Assembly (NCBI GenBank): GCA_002633005.1
Contig: NMRA01000033.1
Span: 140,436-195,011, forward strand
Origin: Phoronis australis
Lineage: Eukaryota > Phoronida > Phoronidae
DNA length: 54,576 bases
Reading direction: 5' to 3'
The notes beneath the pieces were generated by a model. The model searched no databases. It was not told the origin of the DNA and saw nothing but the letters and a program-made list of their open reading frames with translations. Shown here piece after piece: positions 1 to 12,100 of the stretch (positions within the stretch are counted from its first letter, which is position 1; every line of letters starts with the position of its first letter). Made by a program: the position numbers and the translations under genes.

Positions 1-3000
1 AAGGAAAATGCTTTAAGTGAAATGTTGTGACATATCTCAATTCAATAGATACAGGATCATTTTGGTAGAGTGGATTATTTAAAGCGCATTCGGTGAGAAT
101 ACGAAATGCCCCAGCATGGTGTAGATGTGTAGGAAAAGTCAGGGAAACAAGGATATGAAGCTGACATCAGTAAGAGCAACTTAAACAGAGTTATGAGCTG
201 AACCAGGATGAGCACATTCAAACTGTCAGTGCACGGTAACTTACGTTGATTAATGTCAGCGCGAGTCTACAGCTATTTGAGTTTTCTGACCACCAGCACA
301 GAAGCAAAATGTACAAAACACCCAAAAATGACTTCATTTCAGCCATAAGTATCTCTAGAGAGTACTTAAAGCATTCTGCTCCAGAGCATTTGCACAAAAT
401 TTCCGTTGGAACGCCTAAAGCCCCAATTGCGTGCACCAGGATATATGGCAGACTCCATGCTAAGTGCTGACATATCATGGAAGGTCACACCTCAACATAA
501 CTTCACGTTTTTTCTGTCAGAAGGAAAAAACGGAAAAATCTTTGTAAACAAACTGCTGAGGAATACTGAAAACATTATTTCAGTCACATTTTGGCTCATA
601 ACAGTGTCAACAGCCATAGATTGATAGAAAATGAATGCTGTTCATGATCGTAGCATTTTCAAATTTTTCCACAGTTGGTCAGGATAGCTGATGACCATCC
701 ATGTACAATTAGCAATTGTTGTCGCCTGTCTGAACTTGACCTTGAACTGTATGACCTCCACTTGGTTACACGCGACAGTGTGCAAGGGCAGTTCTTGGTA
801 TTTTATAATGAATTTGGTGTGAACTCGCTCGAGCAGGACATTTTAAATGCTATCAAGAGAAAGAATGCCAGTAGCAGGAAATAACGCGCCCGTATTTTGA
901 GAACCAGTTTGATGCCCATTACTCAGTGGAGGAAACTGGTTCTAAAAATTTGGGCACGTTATCCGACCATTACCGAAAGAATAATCATATGCATTGTGCC
1001 GAGCTCGTTTCTTGGGAACTATTTGTGTTTGACATGGATGGCTGAAATTGGGCACCTCTGAAATTCCGACCCAAAGTGTCGTACCTTTGTGCATCTATAT
1101 ACAGTGCGCTACTGACAATAAGAAGACTCAGACAGCTGCAAGTAAGTCGAGCACAAACAAAACATTGAGACATGACAAAATGTTATACAACAATGGTATT
1201 ACGAGTTCCGATGTCCGTGTTTCCCACACCTCTTTGGCTAAAGACCATGTGATATTCATACAACATCAATGGCATTCCAAGGTTAAAAATTCCGTTTTCA
1301 AACACGGGCTCAAGCTATTTCTTTTCTAAACCACACTCACTGAAGAGAAATTGATCTCCAAGTCCAAACAACATAATGTAGAAACAGACAGGAAGTGTAA
1401 ATTGAGGTGAGAGTTTAGGAATTCGTAAAAGGGATATCAGTCTCAGATGATTGCGTTGTTGGCCAAGCTGGCACCTAACCGAAAATGGAAAGGAAAAGTA
1501 AACATGTCAATAAGTGCATCAGTTAAAGGAGCATAATGCGCCAAACTGCCAATGGAGAAGTATGAAGTAACCATGAATCCACACAGGTCCACTGCAGTGT
1601 CGACGTGTTCACAAGTGTTGTGTGTTAGTGGCGTTACCTAGTCATAAGAAGAGATTGTTGAGGCTGTTATGAAAAATTGAGGGCAAACTCTGGCTTTGCA
1701 ACAAACTTTCTCAAAAATTCGGAACAAATCATCAATTCTGAATATATCAACATGTAACTATATGCACCACCAAACTTATGCAACAACAGACGTGTTCAGT
1801 TTTGTCATCAATTACAGGTAATGCTCTTGACTGCCATGGTGGCCTAGTTGACTTGGGTGAACGAGTTCTCACGATACTAAAAAACAAAATGACGGTGCTT
1901 GAGAAGCCGATCTTAAATGTAGTGCTCACTGTCAAATGTAAGTATTCAAAAAGACAGCTAAGTCAATAAGCACGAGTGTACCCCAAGATGACAAGAGAGC
2001 CCCATAATAACAGGTGCTGACATGCATTAGACATATACTGCAGTAGTCAGCAATGCCATAGTTAGTCACATATGGACCCCAATATGCACAGGCTGCCATG
2101 TCATGCAATGAGCTACACAAGGCTGAATTATCAGTACAGCCAGTCTACTAACTGGTCATCGCCAACATGGTCCACTGACTGGTCATCGTCAATTAAGTCC
2201 ACTACCAGGTCATCACCAACATAGTCCAACTGGTCATTGTCGACACAGCCCACCAACTGGTCATCGCCAACATAGTCCACTAACTGGTCATCGCCAACAT
2301 AGTCCACTAACAGGTCATCACCACTATAGTCCACTAACTGGTCATCACCAACAAAGTCCACTGACTGGTCATCACCAACAGAATCCACTGACTGGTCATC
2401 ACCAACATTGTCCACTGACTGGTCATCGCCAACATAGTCCACTAACAGGTCATCGCCAACATAGTTCACTAACAGGTCATCACCAACATAGTCTACTGAC
2501 TGGTTATCACCAATATAGTCCACTAACAGGTCATCGCCAACATAGTCCACTAACAGGTCATCGCCAACATAGTCCACTAACAGGTCATCGCCAACATAGT
2601 CCACTAACAGGTCATCACCAACATAGTCCACTGACTGGTCATCGTCAACATGGTCATCTCCAATGAAAGAAGCAGAAAAGTCTCAGTGAAAACAACGTTG
2701 AAAACAGATGCTATAAACCAAAGAACATGCCAACTTTGTAACAGAGCATGCCGAGGTAACACGACTTCTCAACAAACACAAATGCTCTCGTGAGGTAAAC
2801 CTATGCAAATTTCCAGACGTAAGACAGCTTCAGGAACACTGTAAGCAAGAGTGGAACACAATTGTGTACATAATGGAAATGTCCCTCAGAGCGTCACTCA
2901 ACGCATGACAGTGAAAGCCTAGCACATAGTAGGGTGTCCACAGTTACCATGGAAGTCGTGAAGGTTTGGTTAAAGCTGAAAGAGACGAAGCGGTAATGAC

Positions 3001-3055
3001 AAATTGACTGCTGTCGGCCGAAGGAAGAAGCACAAACCACGGCCAGCTGACTTAC
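1..3055. other. AGAP intron sequence left of exon 8
   Basis: No exon of the PH, ArfGAP or ankyrin regions could be found on the minus strand here, so this is most likely intron. Apart from the minisatellite at 2147-2645, I see only short unrelated ORFs. A 69-codon plus-strand ORF at 675-884 resembles nothing I recognise. Confidence 0.6.
2147..2645. repeat. 27-bp minisatellite, open on the minus strand
   Basis: About 18 tandem copies of a 27-bp unit (plus-strand core CACTAACAGGTCATCGCCAA) fill 0.5 kb. On the minus strand they read as nine-residue acidic repeats of the type DYVGDDLLV or DYVGDDQSV. That frame stays open from about 2683 to 2131. One unit is 3 bp short, which preserves the frame. 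There is no flanking splice site or start I trust, so I call a non-coding minisatellite. Confidence 0.85.
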
Positions 3056-3166
3056 GCTGAACGAGTTGGACTTAGACACGTTGGAGGAAGGCTTCTGGCG
3101 ATTTTTCCGCCGGACCATGGGCGTCAATTCTAGGGGAGTGAGCTCGCGTTGTAATCTCTCCTTCTC
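3056..3166 (-). CDS. AGAP: AGAP exon 8 (basic linker segment)
   Basis: The exon has 37 codons in phase 0/0, with acceptor TCTGTAG (reading EKERLQREL next) and donor GTAAGTCAG. The peptide [20 protein letters not shown] matches the position and character of the TPxxRKxxxRR basic segment that precedes the PH domain in AGAP1-3. It is the last AGAP exon I can identify toward the left edge. Confidence 0.78.
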
Positions 3167-6100
3167 CTACAGATGAATAAAGAAACTAACACACAGACAC
3201 GCACACATTACATTGAGAGGTGGCGGGATAACTTGTATATATGACACAGGTCTCAGCGTGTCCCCTGTTAACTGATTACTTTCAAAATTATTCAATGAAT
3301 TTTTAATCTTTATTAGCAGTTTACTAAGACACCGAATCTCACGTGACCACAATGTATTAAAGTTTCACACAGTGCTATTAGGTCGAGCCAAAACTGTAAA
3401 TTTCAACTGGGATACATCACATTAGAATTTTCAATTAACTCCTTTCAGAACACATGTACTAAGGGCCGCTAACAAAACAAAGTGTTCCAATACAAAACAC
3501 AAACCAAAACGATGGTTTTCAAAGATGACACTGCATGGAGCTTTAAGGCATAACATTCTATTAATTATCAAATAAGGTTACTATTAGTAAAGGGACACAT
3601 TTGCACCAATACCGAGACCGATGCCATATGTAGGTCTAATTACTACACAGGTAGACTAGATGCAATATTGCACAACTGTCACCACTACCTGAACACCCAG
3701 TTTCAATATCAATACACGTCAACTAATCACAACAACACTTCCTATGCAATGATTGTCTCCGAGCTCACCTGCTCTTCTGCAGACACGCCAGGATGAACGT
3801 GCAGCTGCATATGGGGTACCTGCTGGGCGCCACTCTCCTTCACGCTCCGTGACTTGGGCTCCGAATTAACTGGTGTTTTGAATGCCGCCACACTGTCCGA
3901 GCTTCGTTGCTAACACACACAAAAACAGTAATCATTCACTATGAAGCTTTTTAACGTTCTGTTCTTAGATCCTAACATCACAAGTGATATCATCTGGAGC
4001 AAGCAACTTAGCAAGAAGTACACTGTCTACTGTTATCATCAACATCATTCATTACCATTACCATTACCATTATCATTATTATTATTATCGTGGTCATCGT
4101 TATTATCATTATCATTATTATTTTTGTTGTTGTTGTTGTTTTGAATTTAGTGCTTTTCCATCAGAGATGGTCTAAATGCCGTAAAAATTATGTGTACATA
4201 GACTACAATATATATATCCACATGAAATAATAAAAAATGAACAATGTAAGAGAAATGAGCGATTTTATTCGAGGATCAAACAGTGTCTTCTAGTCAGATT
4301 TGAACCCATAATCTTTAGACTGCAGCTCTAACACTGGGCCACACCAGTTCCAAATCTGAAGACAAACATGCAATTGACCAAAACAACAGACATCCAATGT
4401 CTCTGATATGGTCCTAGATAACTCTCAATGGAATCTTCACAATGCTAGATCATTTCGATTTCAACGCAAAACTTCCACTGATAGCCAGCCAGTCTCTCTC
4501 ACTCCCAGACATTCCCATTAGCAGAGTTATTTTGTCGTGAATGTATTGTATCTATTACAAAAGTATTCACGAGAATGCATGCACGGTTAGAGAGAGAGAA
4601 AGACTGGCCACTCTTTGCAAACACATTGAGCTCGGCTCTTTCTATAGTATCAGTTTCAGGGACAACCGCTCAGTGGATATGTCTCTTAAACTGAATAATG
4701 CCCTTGATGGTTTCTCTCGTGTTTAGAAAGTCCCCCAACCCTAGTGTTCGGTTGTTTGTAATTCTAGTACCACTATCTTTTGTTGCCAAGTGACCAACTT
4801 TAGAAAATCAACTGCTTCTAACTCTGCTCGAGATGTGACTAATTTGTTGCACTGTACGAGCGGTGGGCGGGGTGTGAGTGCCTCCGCATGATTGACAGTT
4901 ATAATGCCTATTCAGCTGTGGCTTACTCCTTGCAATGTGTGAATGGTGGGCTAGGTGTGACTGCCTCCTCATGATTGACAGTTATAATGCCTATTCAGAC
5001 GTGGCTTACTTATTGCACTGTGTGAGCGGTAAGCGGGGTGCGACTGCCTCCTCATGATTGACAGTTATAATGCCTATTCAGATATGGCTTACTTGTTGTA
5101 AGGTGTGAGCGGTGGGCGGGGTGTGACTGCCTCCCGATGATTGACTGCTGGTGCTGTGAGTGTCATAAGGCTTCTGTGCTTGAGATGACAAAAAGTTCCT
5201 CGGAATACTGTGATTGGGAGTGTTCGAGCGTGAATTGCTGGGGCTGGCCTCTAGATGGCGCTGTTGCACTATTTTGACACAAGCTGTGAGAGACACAACG
5301 GTGTAATCATCACATTGACGATATACATGCTTATATGCCATGACAAAGACATATATCACATTTTTGGAAATAACTCTAAAAAATCTTGCATGAAGTTCAA
5401 CTACAAAAATAGACATCATCATTTTAACGACAAAATAGAGGTTTAGGTACGCAAGCTGAAATACATAAAATTTATTAGTTTCTAATTTATTTAAAATTGT
5501 AATTTTGAAAACTTCTTTCAGACATTCAAGAGAATTTGCAAATTTTTAGGGGTGGTAGCTCAAAATGAGTGCAAAATGATACAATGATATTGTGTACATA
5601 TCAAAATTAGATTTAACAGTGAATAAGGAGTATTTAAGGGCATAGCTTACAACCTAAGAAAGTCATTAACAACCTCGAATGTGTTTTACTTCACGCTAAG
5701 CTGTGAACTACACACGTACCGTCCTGAAAAACCCGTTCCACATTAAGTCCATAGGTGGCGCACGTCTCGTAGTAAGCACACTTACGAAGGTCGTTGGCCA
5801 GTTTCCGTGCTCTCGTCTCATCAATGACTCGTGGCGATGTCTCACTGATGCCATCTGCAAACAGGTAGACATACAAATACCCGTGCTCAGCTTGAAGAGC
5901 AAAACTAAAGTACAGGAAGAAATGCACCCGTAATAAAACACATACAGTAGTTTTCAAAAAAAATTCTCAACATTTTTCTCACAACAATATTCGGCAAAAT
6001 TTCAACGTGAAATTTTCCAGCTAATTTTCAAATGCTTGGCATTTTTTCATTCAACTTCCTACCACGTTATGACCAAATTTAATCTTTTTTAAAACTAGTT

Positions 6101-9100
6101 GATAAAGCTAAGAAAACTGAATTAATAAACATCAAAGACAGCTATACAGGTCGCAAAATTGCGTCACAACACAGAACCACATGGCAATGATCATGAATAC
6201 TGATGCCATTTTCCTTGTACAGCACACCTCTCAACTGACAAAGCCGGAACAGATATCGAAAAAAATGGTAATATTATCTGTTACGGTAATGTCCATCTTT
6301 GTAACTGTTTTGTTAATTCAATGCTCTCCGAATACAGTTCTTTCATAATCACACCTCTAGTGCAAAGTTGCAGTATTATTTTATAACTTGATTATCAAGA
6401 CATGTAATTCTTGATCAGGATTTAATGTAAATTATATTGTTTTTCAACATGTCCTAAAAAACACCGGACTACACTTACCTTGTGTTCCAACCAGAATGAG
6501 TGGGATTTCGTTGGTATTCCTGTAGTGCGCCATCTTAGCATAGTAACTGTAGATGGCGTTGAAACTCATCTCGTTCTCTAGACTGAAGACGAAGATTACA
6601 GCGTCCACCCAGTGTGTAAACTAAACAAGAAAGCACAATGATCACACAATCAGATTGAATTGTAGTTTGAGAAAATACCTCAAAGACAAGCTTCTACTAC
6701 AAAAAACATTGATTTTCAACCAATTTTTATGCAAAACAGAAAGCACGACCAAACACTATCTTTCTATAAAGTCCCCTTAAGCAACCCTGAAGGACTTGAA
6801 GGTACCTGAAGTTCTGGAGTTCCCCCCTCATCTCGTATCAGGAGGAGATAACTCTGACCATCGTTGACCAGCTCCTTCTTGAACCTGCCCCCTTCAGGGC
6901 TCTCTTCTTGCATGTAGGAGCCAGTGAGATAGCGGTGAACCAGCGCAGACTTGCCACTCTGGATGGAACCAACGATGCCCTGCGGACACAAATCACAACC
7001 AACAGCGTTGTCTTGAAATTAGCTCTTCTATGTAAAGACCCTGGTTTTCAATGGAAAATGGACGGAATTCACAGAATCCGACTCCCTTCTCAGAATTAAA
7101 CATTTCAAACAGAATTTCCATAATTCAATGAAGGTTTCATAATTCTAATATTTTTGTTTTTAATCACCAAGGAGTTAAGAATACAATCTATCCTATCAGT
7201 CACGTTCTGGCCACAAATCCATCAACAATTGTTTTGTAGAAGACAAGTCCAAGTATACGTGGATTCTTTCTGAAGGTGGCGCTATTCTTTTCCAGTTTTG
7301 AGAAACACTAAACATGGCATGCAGCAAGTTATCGGCATAATTCACTGAAAGTAATGTTTCCACATCACTTTCATGTTATTCATTACTAATACAGAATTCG
7401 ATAGTTTACAAAACGAATATGGAATTTTACGTTAGTCTCAACTTATTTCCATTTTTGACAATGGAAAAACCAGGCTCTCTATCAGCACTGTGCATTTCAA
7501 AACAAAGTACTTTGAATAACTATAGAACTACAGTGATGTGAGGTAGAATGTGAACAGCTATAAAGATACAGTGATGTGAGGTACAATTTGAATATGAGAA
7601 ACAAAAATAACACTTTAAGTAGTTGCCAACTAGTCGCTAGTACTTGTTTAAAAAGCATTGCAGCCTACTACACAATCAGACCAATGAAACAACGATAAAA
7701 TAATAGACATCTGATATCTAGTCATCAAGATAAGACAACACTTCTTTAATTTGGTACAGCCTCTTCAATTTGAAACATCGGAATCCATGCAAAAAATGTT
7801 TGATGCCAAAATAGTAGACAGGGATAATAATTGTAAACAATGTAACTCAAAATAGATCTCGGCAATGGGCATTGCATTTTGTAAACAAACAATACCACAC
7901 CCACTTCAAAATTTCACACAGCAATTATTCTTTGTTTTGGATGTGTTACACTGTACGTTATACCATTTGTTCTCACTACCTTAATAACAAAAGCATCGCG
8001 TTAAGATGCACCCACGACCACACTGCAAACAGTATGCTTACAGGCCTCCATCTAGAGGGTGTCCAGGGCATCCAAAGGACACACGAATCAATTCTAGACA
8101 CCCTCCTAGTAGTTAGGACGCCCTGTTCAGCATTTGGACACCCAAGTAAAGTAAGCAATAAAAAGTTGGTTTAGAAATGATGTAAGGCAGAAAAACTTTA
8201 TTGCTAAACCATGTCTCCACAGTAGCTTAAAACACTGTAACAGTAATTTGACTTGGGGTAATAAAAATGCTGTCGCACATCGTTGGTCATGGACGCCCTG
8301 AGAAATTGGGAAACACATTTTGAAGGCACTATTTTGGAAATCCTGGGTGAATCCCTGTGCAGAATACATTAAGGTCATCCGGAAAAGGGAAGGCATAGCC
8401 AACTCCATAATAGAAACCAATTTTCGTAATTTCATAAAATCCAAAAAGGAACTCCAGAGATACAGAGGCAAAATAACAAAACTGCCACTATGAGGCATAG
8501 TGGCAGCTGGATCCACCTGAAAGAAGTCGTCATGACGTCATCTGTTGTCACAAAACACGAATACAACTGCTAAATGTCGCAAAGATCTACAAGGAGTTTA
8601 GGAAATACAGTCAAAGATGCAAAGAAAGAACAAAATTAACATAAGGGAGCGTCCGATTAATCGTAATCTTCAAAAATGCATGGTCTTCTCAGCAGGAGTA
8701 CATTTGCCAATTTTCGTAACGATCCTTCAAGCAGACACCAGACAGCAATAGGCGGCCAAATGCATTTATGTAGGCACTTTTAAAAAGTTTTGTTTTAATG
8801 TTTCACATCACAACAAAACTACTGAATCGAATACATCCACTGTACTCACCAGTTTGAGGTCTGGGACAGCTCTGGCCAAAGTCCATTCCTGGCTGTTGAC
8901 AAATGAGTCTGTAACAGGTATTAAGATGGAATTAAGCTATTTTCAAACTGATGAACTCTTGAAATTGAACCAAAACTGCAACCAGGAAACCGTAAAAATC
9001 AACAAAAAAATACAGCACTTGCAGAAACTTGCTAAACACCAATCACAATACTCTAGCTCTAACCAACTCTTATCACTTTGTACTAAAACTTGGCACTTAG

Positions 9101-12100
9101 CATAAACAAAAGGGAGCATGTTAATCACTGTGTACTTGGCCCAATTGCAACAGGGATGGGATTTGTGACACTGGAGATTTGAAATGTCTGCCCCAAGGTA
9201 CAACTTTTCTCCGACAAATAATAACTTCCCCTTCCATCCTCTGCTGCCAACAAATGACCGCCACTGTAGGTTTTTCAAGAAATTCTGACCTTTTTGCCGG
9301 ACAGCCCAGCACTGTTTTCTGCCAGTTAATATACCCCAGCCCAAATTATTTTGATTAAAACTCTCCCACAGGATATTTCTCAACTACAAACACTGAATAC
9401 CCTAAAATAGAACTCCTCCAAGATATGCACAAATACAGGTCACCTAATTTTTACTACAAATGCTGTTTTCACAACAACCCTGAATAACGTAATGCTGATA
9501 CATAACATTCAACAATTTCAAATTTATTGCGACCTGGAGTCGGAATATGAGCCTGTACAAGATGTAGGGAAGAACACCACTGCATTAAAACAGGTGCACC
9601 CATTAGTCAGGGGAACACCAGAGAGAAAGACCATCTGACCCAGCAGGGGTCACTCTCCAACAGAATGTCCAAGTGCCATTGTTCAGGGCAGCTTATCTCA
9701 GCTATGTCAGCTGTTCTTGAATCAGGAAGTCTACAGCTAAGGCTGGTCAATCAGCGATACCCAGAAGGACCACCACAAGGAAACCTCAGTCAGACGAGAG
9801 CTGGGAAAACTGTAGTAGAAAGCAAACACTGTGTTGGCGTAGGTGTGATGATATATATGTCTTGAATGAGTGTGAATTAAGAAATCTCCTCAGAAGGCAA
9901 ACAATGCCTAGAAATACAAGAGAGAAAAACTAGGTTACGTGTGACGTATGTTGAAATATGGGTTGTGATTTCGTCGAGGCGTGACCAGAGTGAAGTATTT
10001 TCACGAGATCGAAGGTTGAGTGAAAATACATCACTCTGATCATGCTGAGACCAAATCGTTACCCAAATTTCAATACATGCCGTATAACTTTTATACACCT
10101 CATATTTTGGCACTTTTCATTGTTTCTTTGCGCGGACTCGATTACTTTCACGCGTAGTAATACACATATGAAATGTTTGTACACTTAAATTATTTAGGTC
10201 GAAGAAAACAAAGCAGAGCAGAATCAGTCGATAATCTTTTAATTTTTCAAGTTTCAAAATAGCAGATAAAGATAAAAACAAGGTAAACACACTCTTAATA
10301 CTCATCGAACTGTTTTTGACAACTATGGAACACGAATTACAACGAATTCAGCTATAAACACGTCAACACTAACACAAGCCAACTTGACTTGACCAGACGA
10401 TATTGGTGAAATTGCAGAAAGGCGACGTTTACATCTATAATTTCCTGGGATTTTATTTAGCCATACTATTTCGAATTGTTAGAATTAATATTTTTGTTTG
10501 TGCCTAAACTGGTAAATAAGTATCGTTGCCTTCCCAATGATCGAGTTCGCAGAACAAGTGACCTAGATTTCATGCATTTGTGACTTGCGTCACTCAGATC
10601 ATTCTTGTTTCGTATTTCATTGATTTACGCAATGTTAGCTTACTTTCAGTTGTTATTTTTTTATTTTATTCTGCCAGTAGACATAGTACTTTTGGTTTGT
10701 TTTCACTTAATCGGCTGTTGAACCAGATAAGTGGGAATTCCGACACAGTGATCAAGTGTAGAGAAAGTAGTCCGTCTCGCATGCGACTTGTATTTGTCAG
10801 TACTTATTTGTCAGTAAACCAGTTATTTCACGTCCTGGACGGGCGTTTATAGTACTGTTTGTACAGCGTATATGTACATGTTTGGTATGAAAATTTCTTA
10901 TTCCACTGACAATTACAGTAAATTTTTACCTACGTAGTATAAAAGAGGGAATTTAGTTTGTCAATTTTTAATAGGATGTAGTGTACACTTCGCAAAATTA
11001 TTAATAGTTAAGAGAAATAACAATAACGGTAAGTGAATAATCACAAACAGTATAAACATTAAAATGATGCGCCTGGGACTAGGTTCTATACACACATGAA
11101 TGACTGATTGCTTCATTGGCTTTTTCATTAACAAAAAATCCCCATAGACATCAGTGTTCTCCTTAACATGCACCAATCAAACTATGGCCACGCATCGTGT
11201 TTGAAAGTTCAAAGCCACGTTTGGAAATCTTGCGCCAGGATTTAAATGCAGAAAAAGCTTTGTTTAAAAATACTGAACCGTTTTTAAAAAGACCGTTTTG
11301 TCAATGCAAATAATTTCAATAGGGTTACGCAGACGTACATATTCTTTTGCTGTAAAAATGATAGCAGCATGCTCAGCAAGTGAAAAAGTTGTTTCTGTGC
11401 AATAACAGAAAGGAAGACAAGGATACGAAGACACCAGACAACTGGCACCTTGACTGGATTTTTATCAAGGAGGACCATGGATTTTATCAACATCAATTGT
11501 TTCTGTAGTAAAAATTTCCAGAAACTGAAACTGGATAACACCAAAAAGTTATTCTATTCGGGGAAAAAAGATTTGTTAAAATTGTCATTTTTCTATTTTT
11601 CCAAAGCTTACATCACTAAAAATGGGTTGCTTGGTGACAGCAAAATTGGACACAACACCCTAAACACAACCTAAAATCACACAATGAAAGATCACTCATA
11701 TACTTGCCATATTGTGTCTCAACCATAAGTATGTTCACAGTATATTGCCCTGTTAAACTGATTAATGCATCTTCAAGCCATTCACTCACCCAACATCAAT
11801 ATGTCATTTATAGCCTATAGTTAAGTCCTGGTAGTATCTGATGTTTATAGCCCATGTTGACATCTCTTGATGTCCTGAGCAACACAAAAAAGGATCCCGC
11901 CTCAAGCCTCTTGGGAAAACAGCATTTTTATGAAAATAGTGCTCGGCACATGAGAGAGAAACATTGAGACACAATGACTTGTTAAGAATGTTTAGAACGG
12001 ATTGTTTTGAAGTCTAAATACTTCAACAACACTAACTTGAATATCATCCTGCAGCTCTGAGTGTCAAAGGGGAAATGAAAGATCAGTCACTCTTTTGCAA

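Larger units (their letters stand above)
3910..5092 (-). other. AGAP intron 6
   Basis: Intron between exons 6 and 7. It contains a TTA/TCA/TTG simple repeat (4030-4142), a tRNA-like SINE remnant (4258-4350) and the intronic copies of the 83-bp exon-6 array (4830-5092). The rest shows nothing recognisable. Confidence 0.75.
6980..8849 (-). other. AGAP intron 2
   Basis: Intron between exons 2 and 3. It contains two small non-autonomous transposons (7033-7480 and 8041-8357), a short imperfect duplication around 7535-7590 and a perfect CRE palindrome TGACGTCA at 8533-8540. Confidence 0.8.

Noticed and set aside
675-884. 69-codon plus-strand ORF near the left edge
   Set aside because: No known domain, opposite strand to AGAP, and no splice or promoter support.
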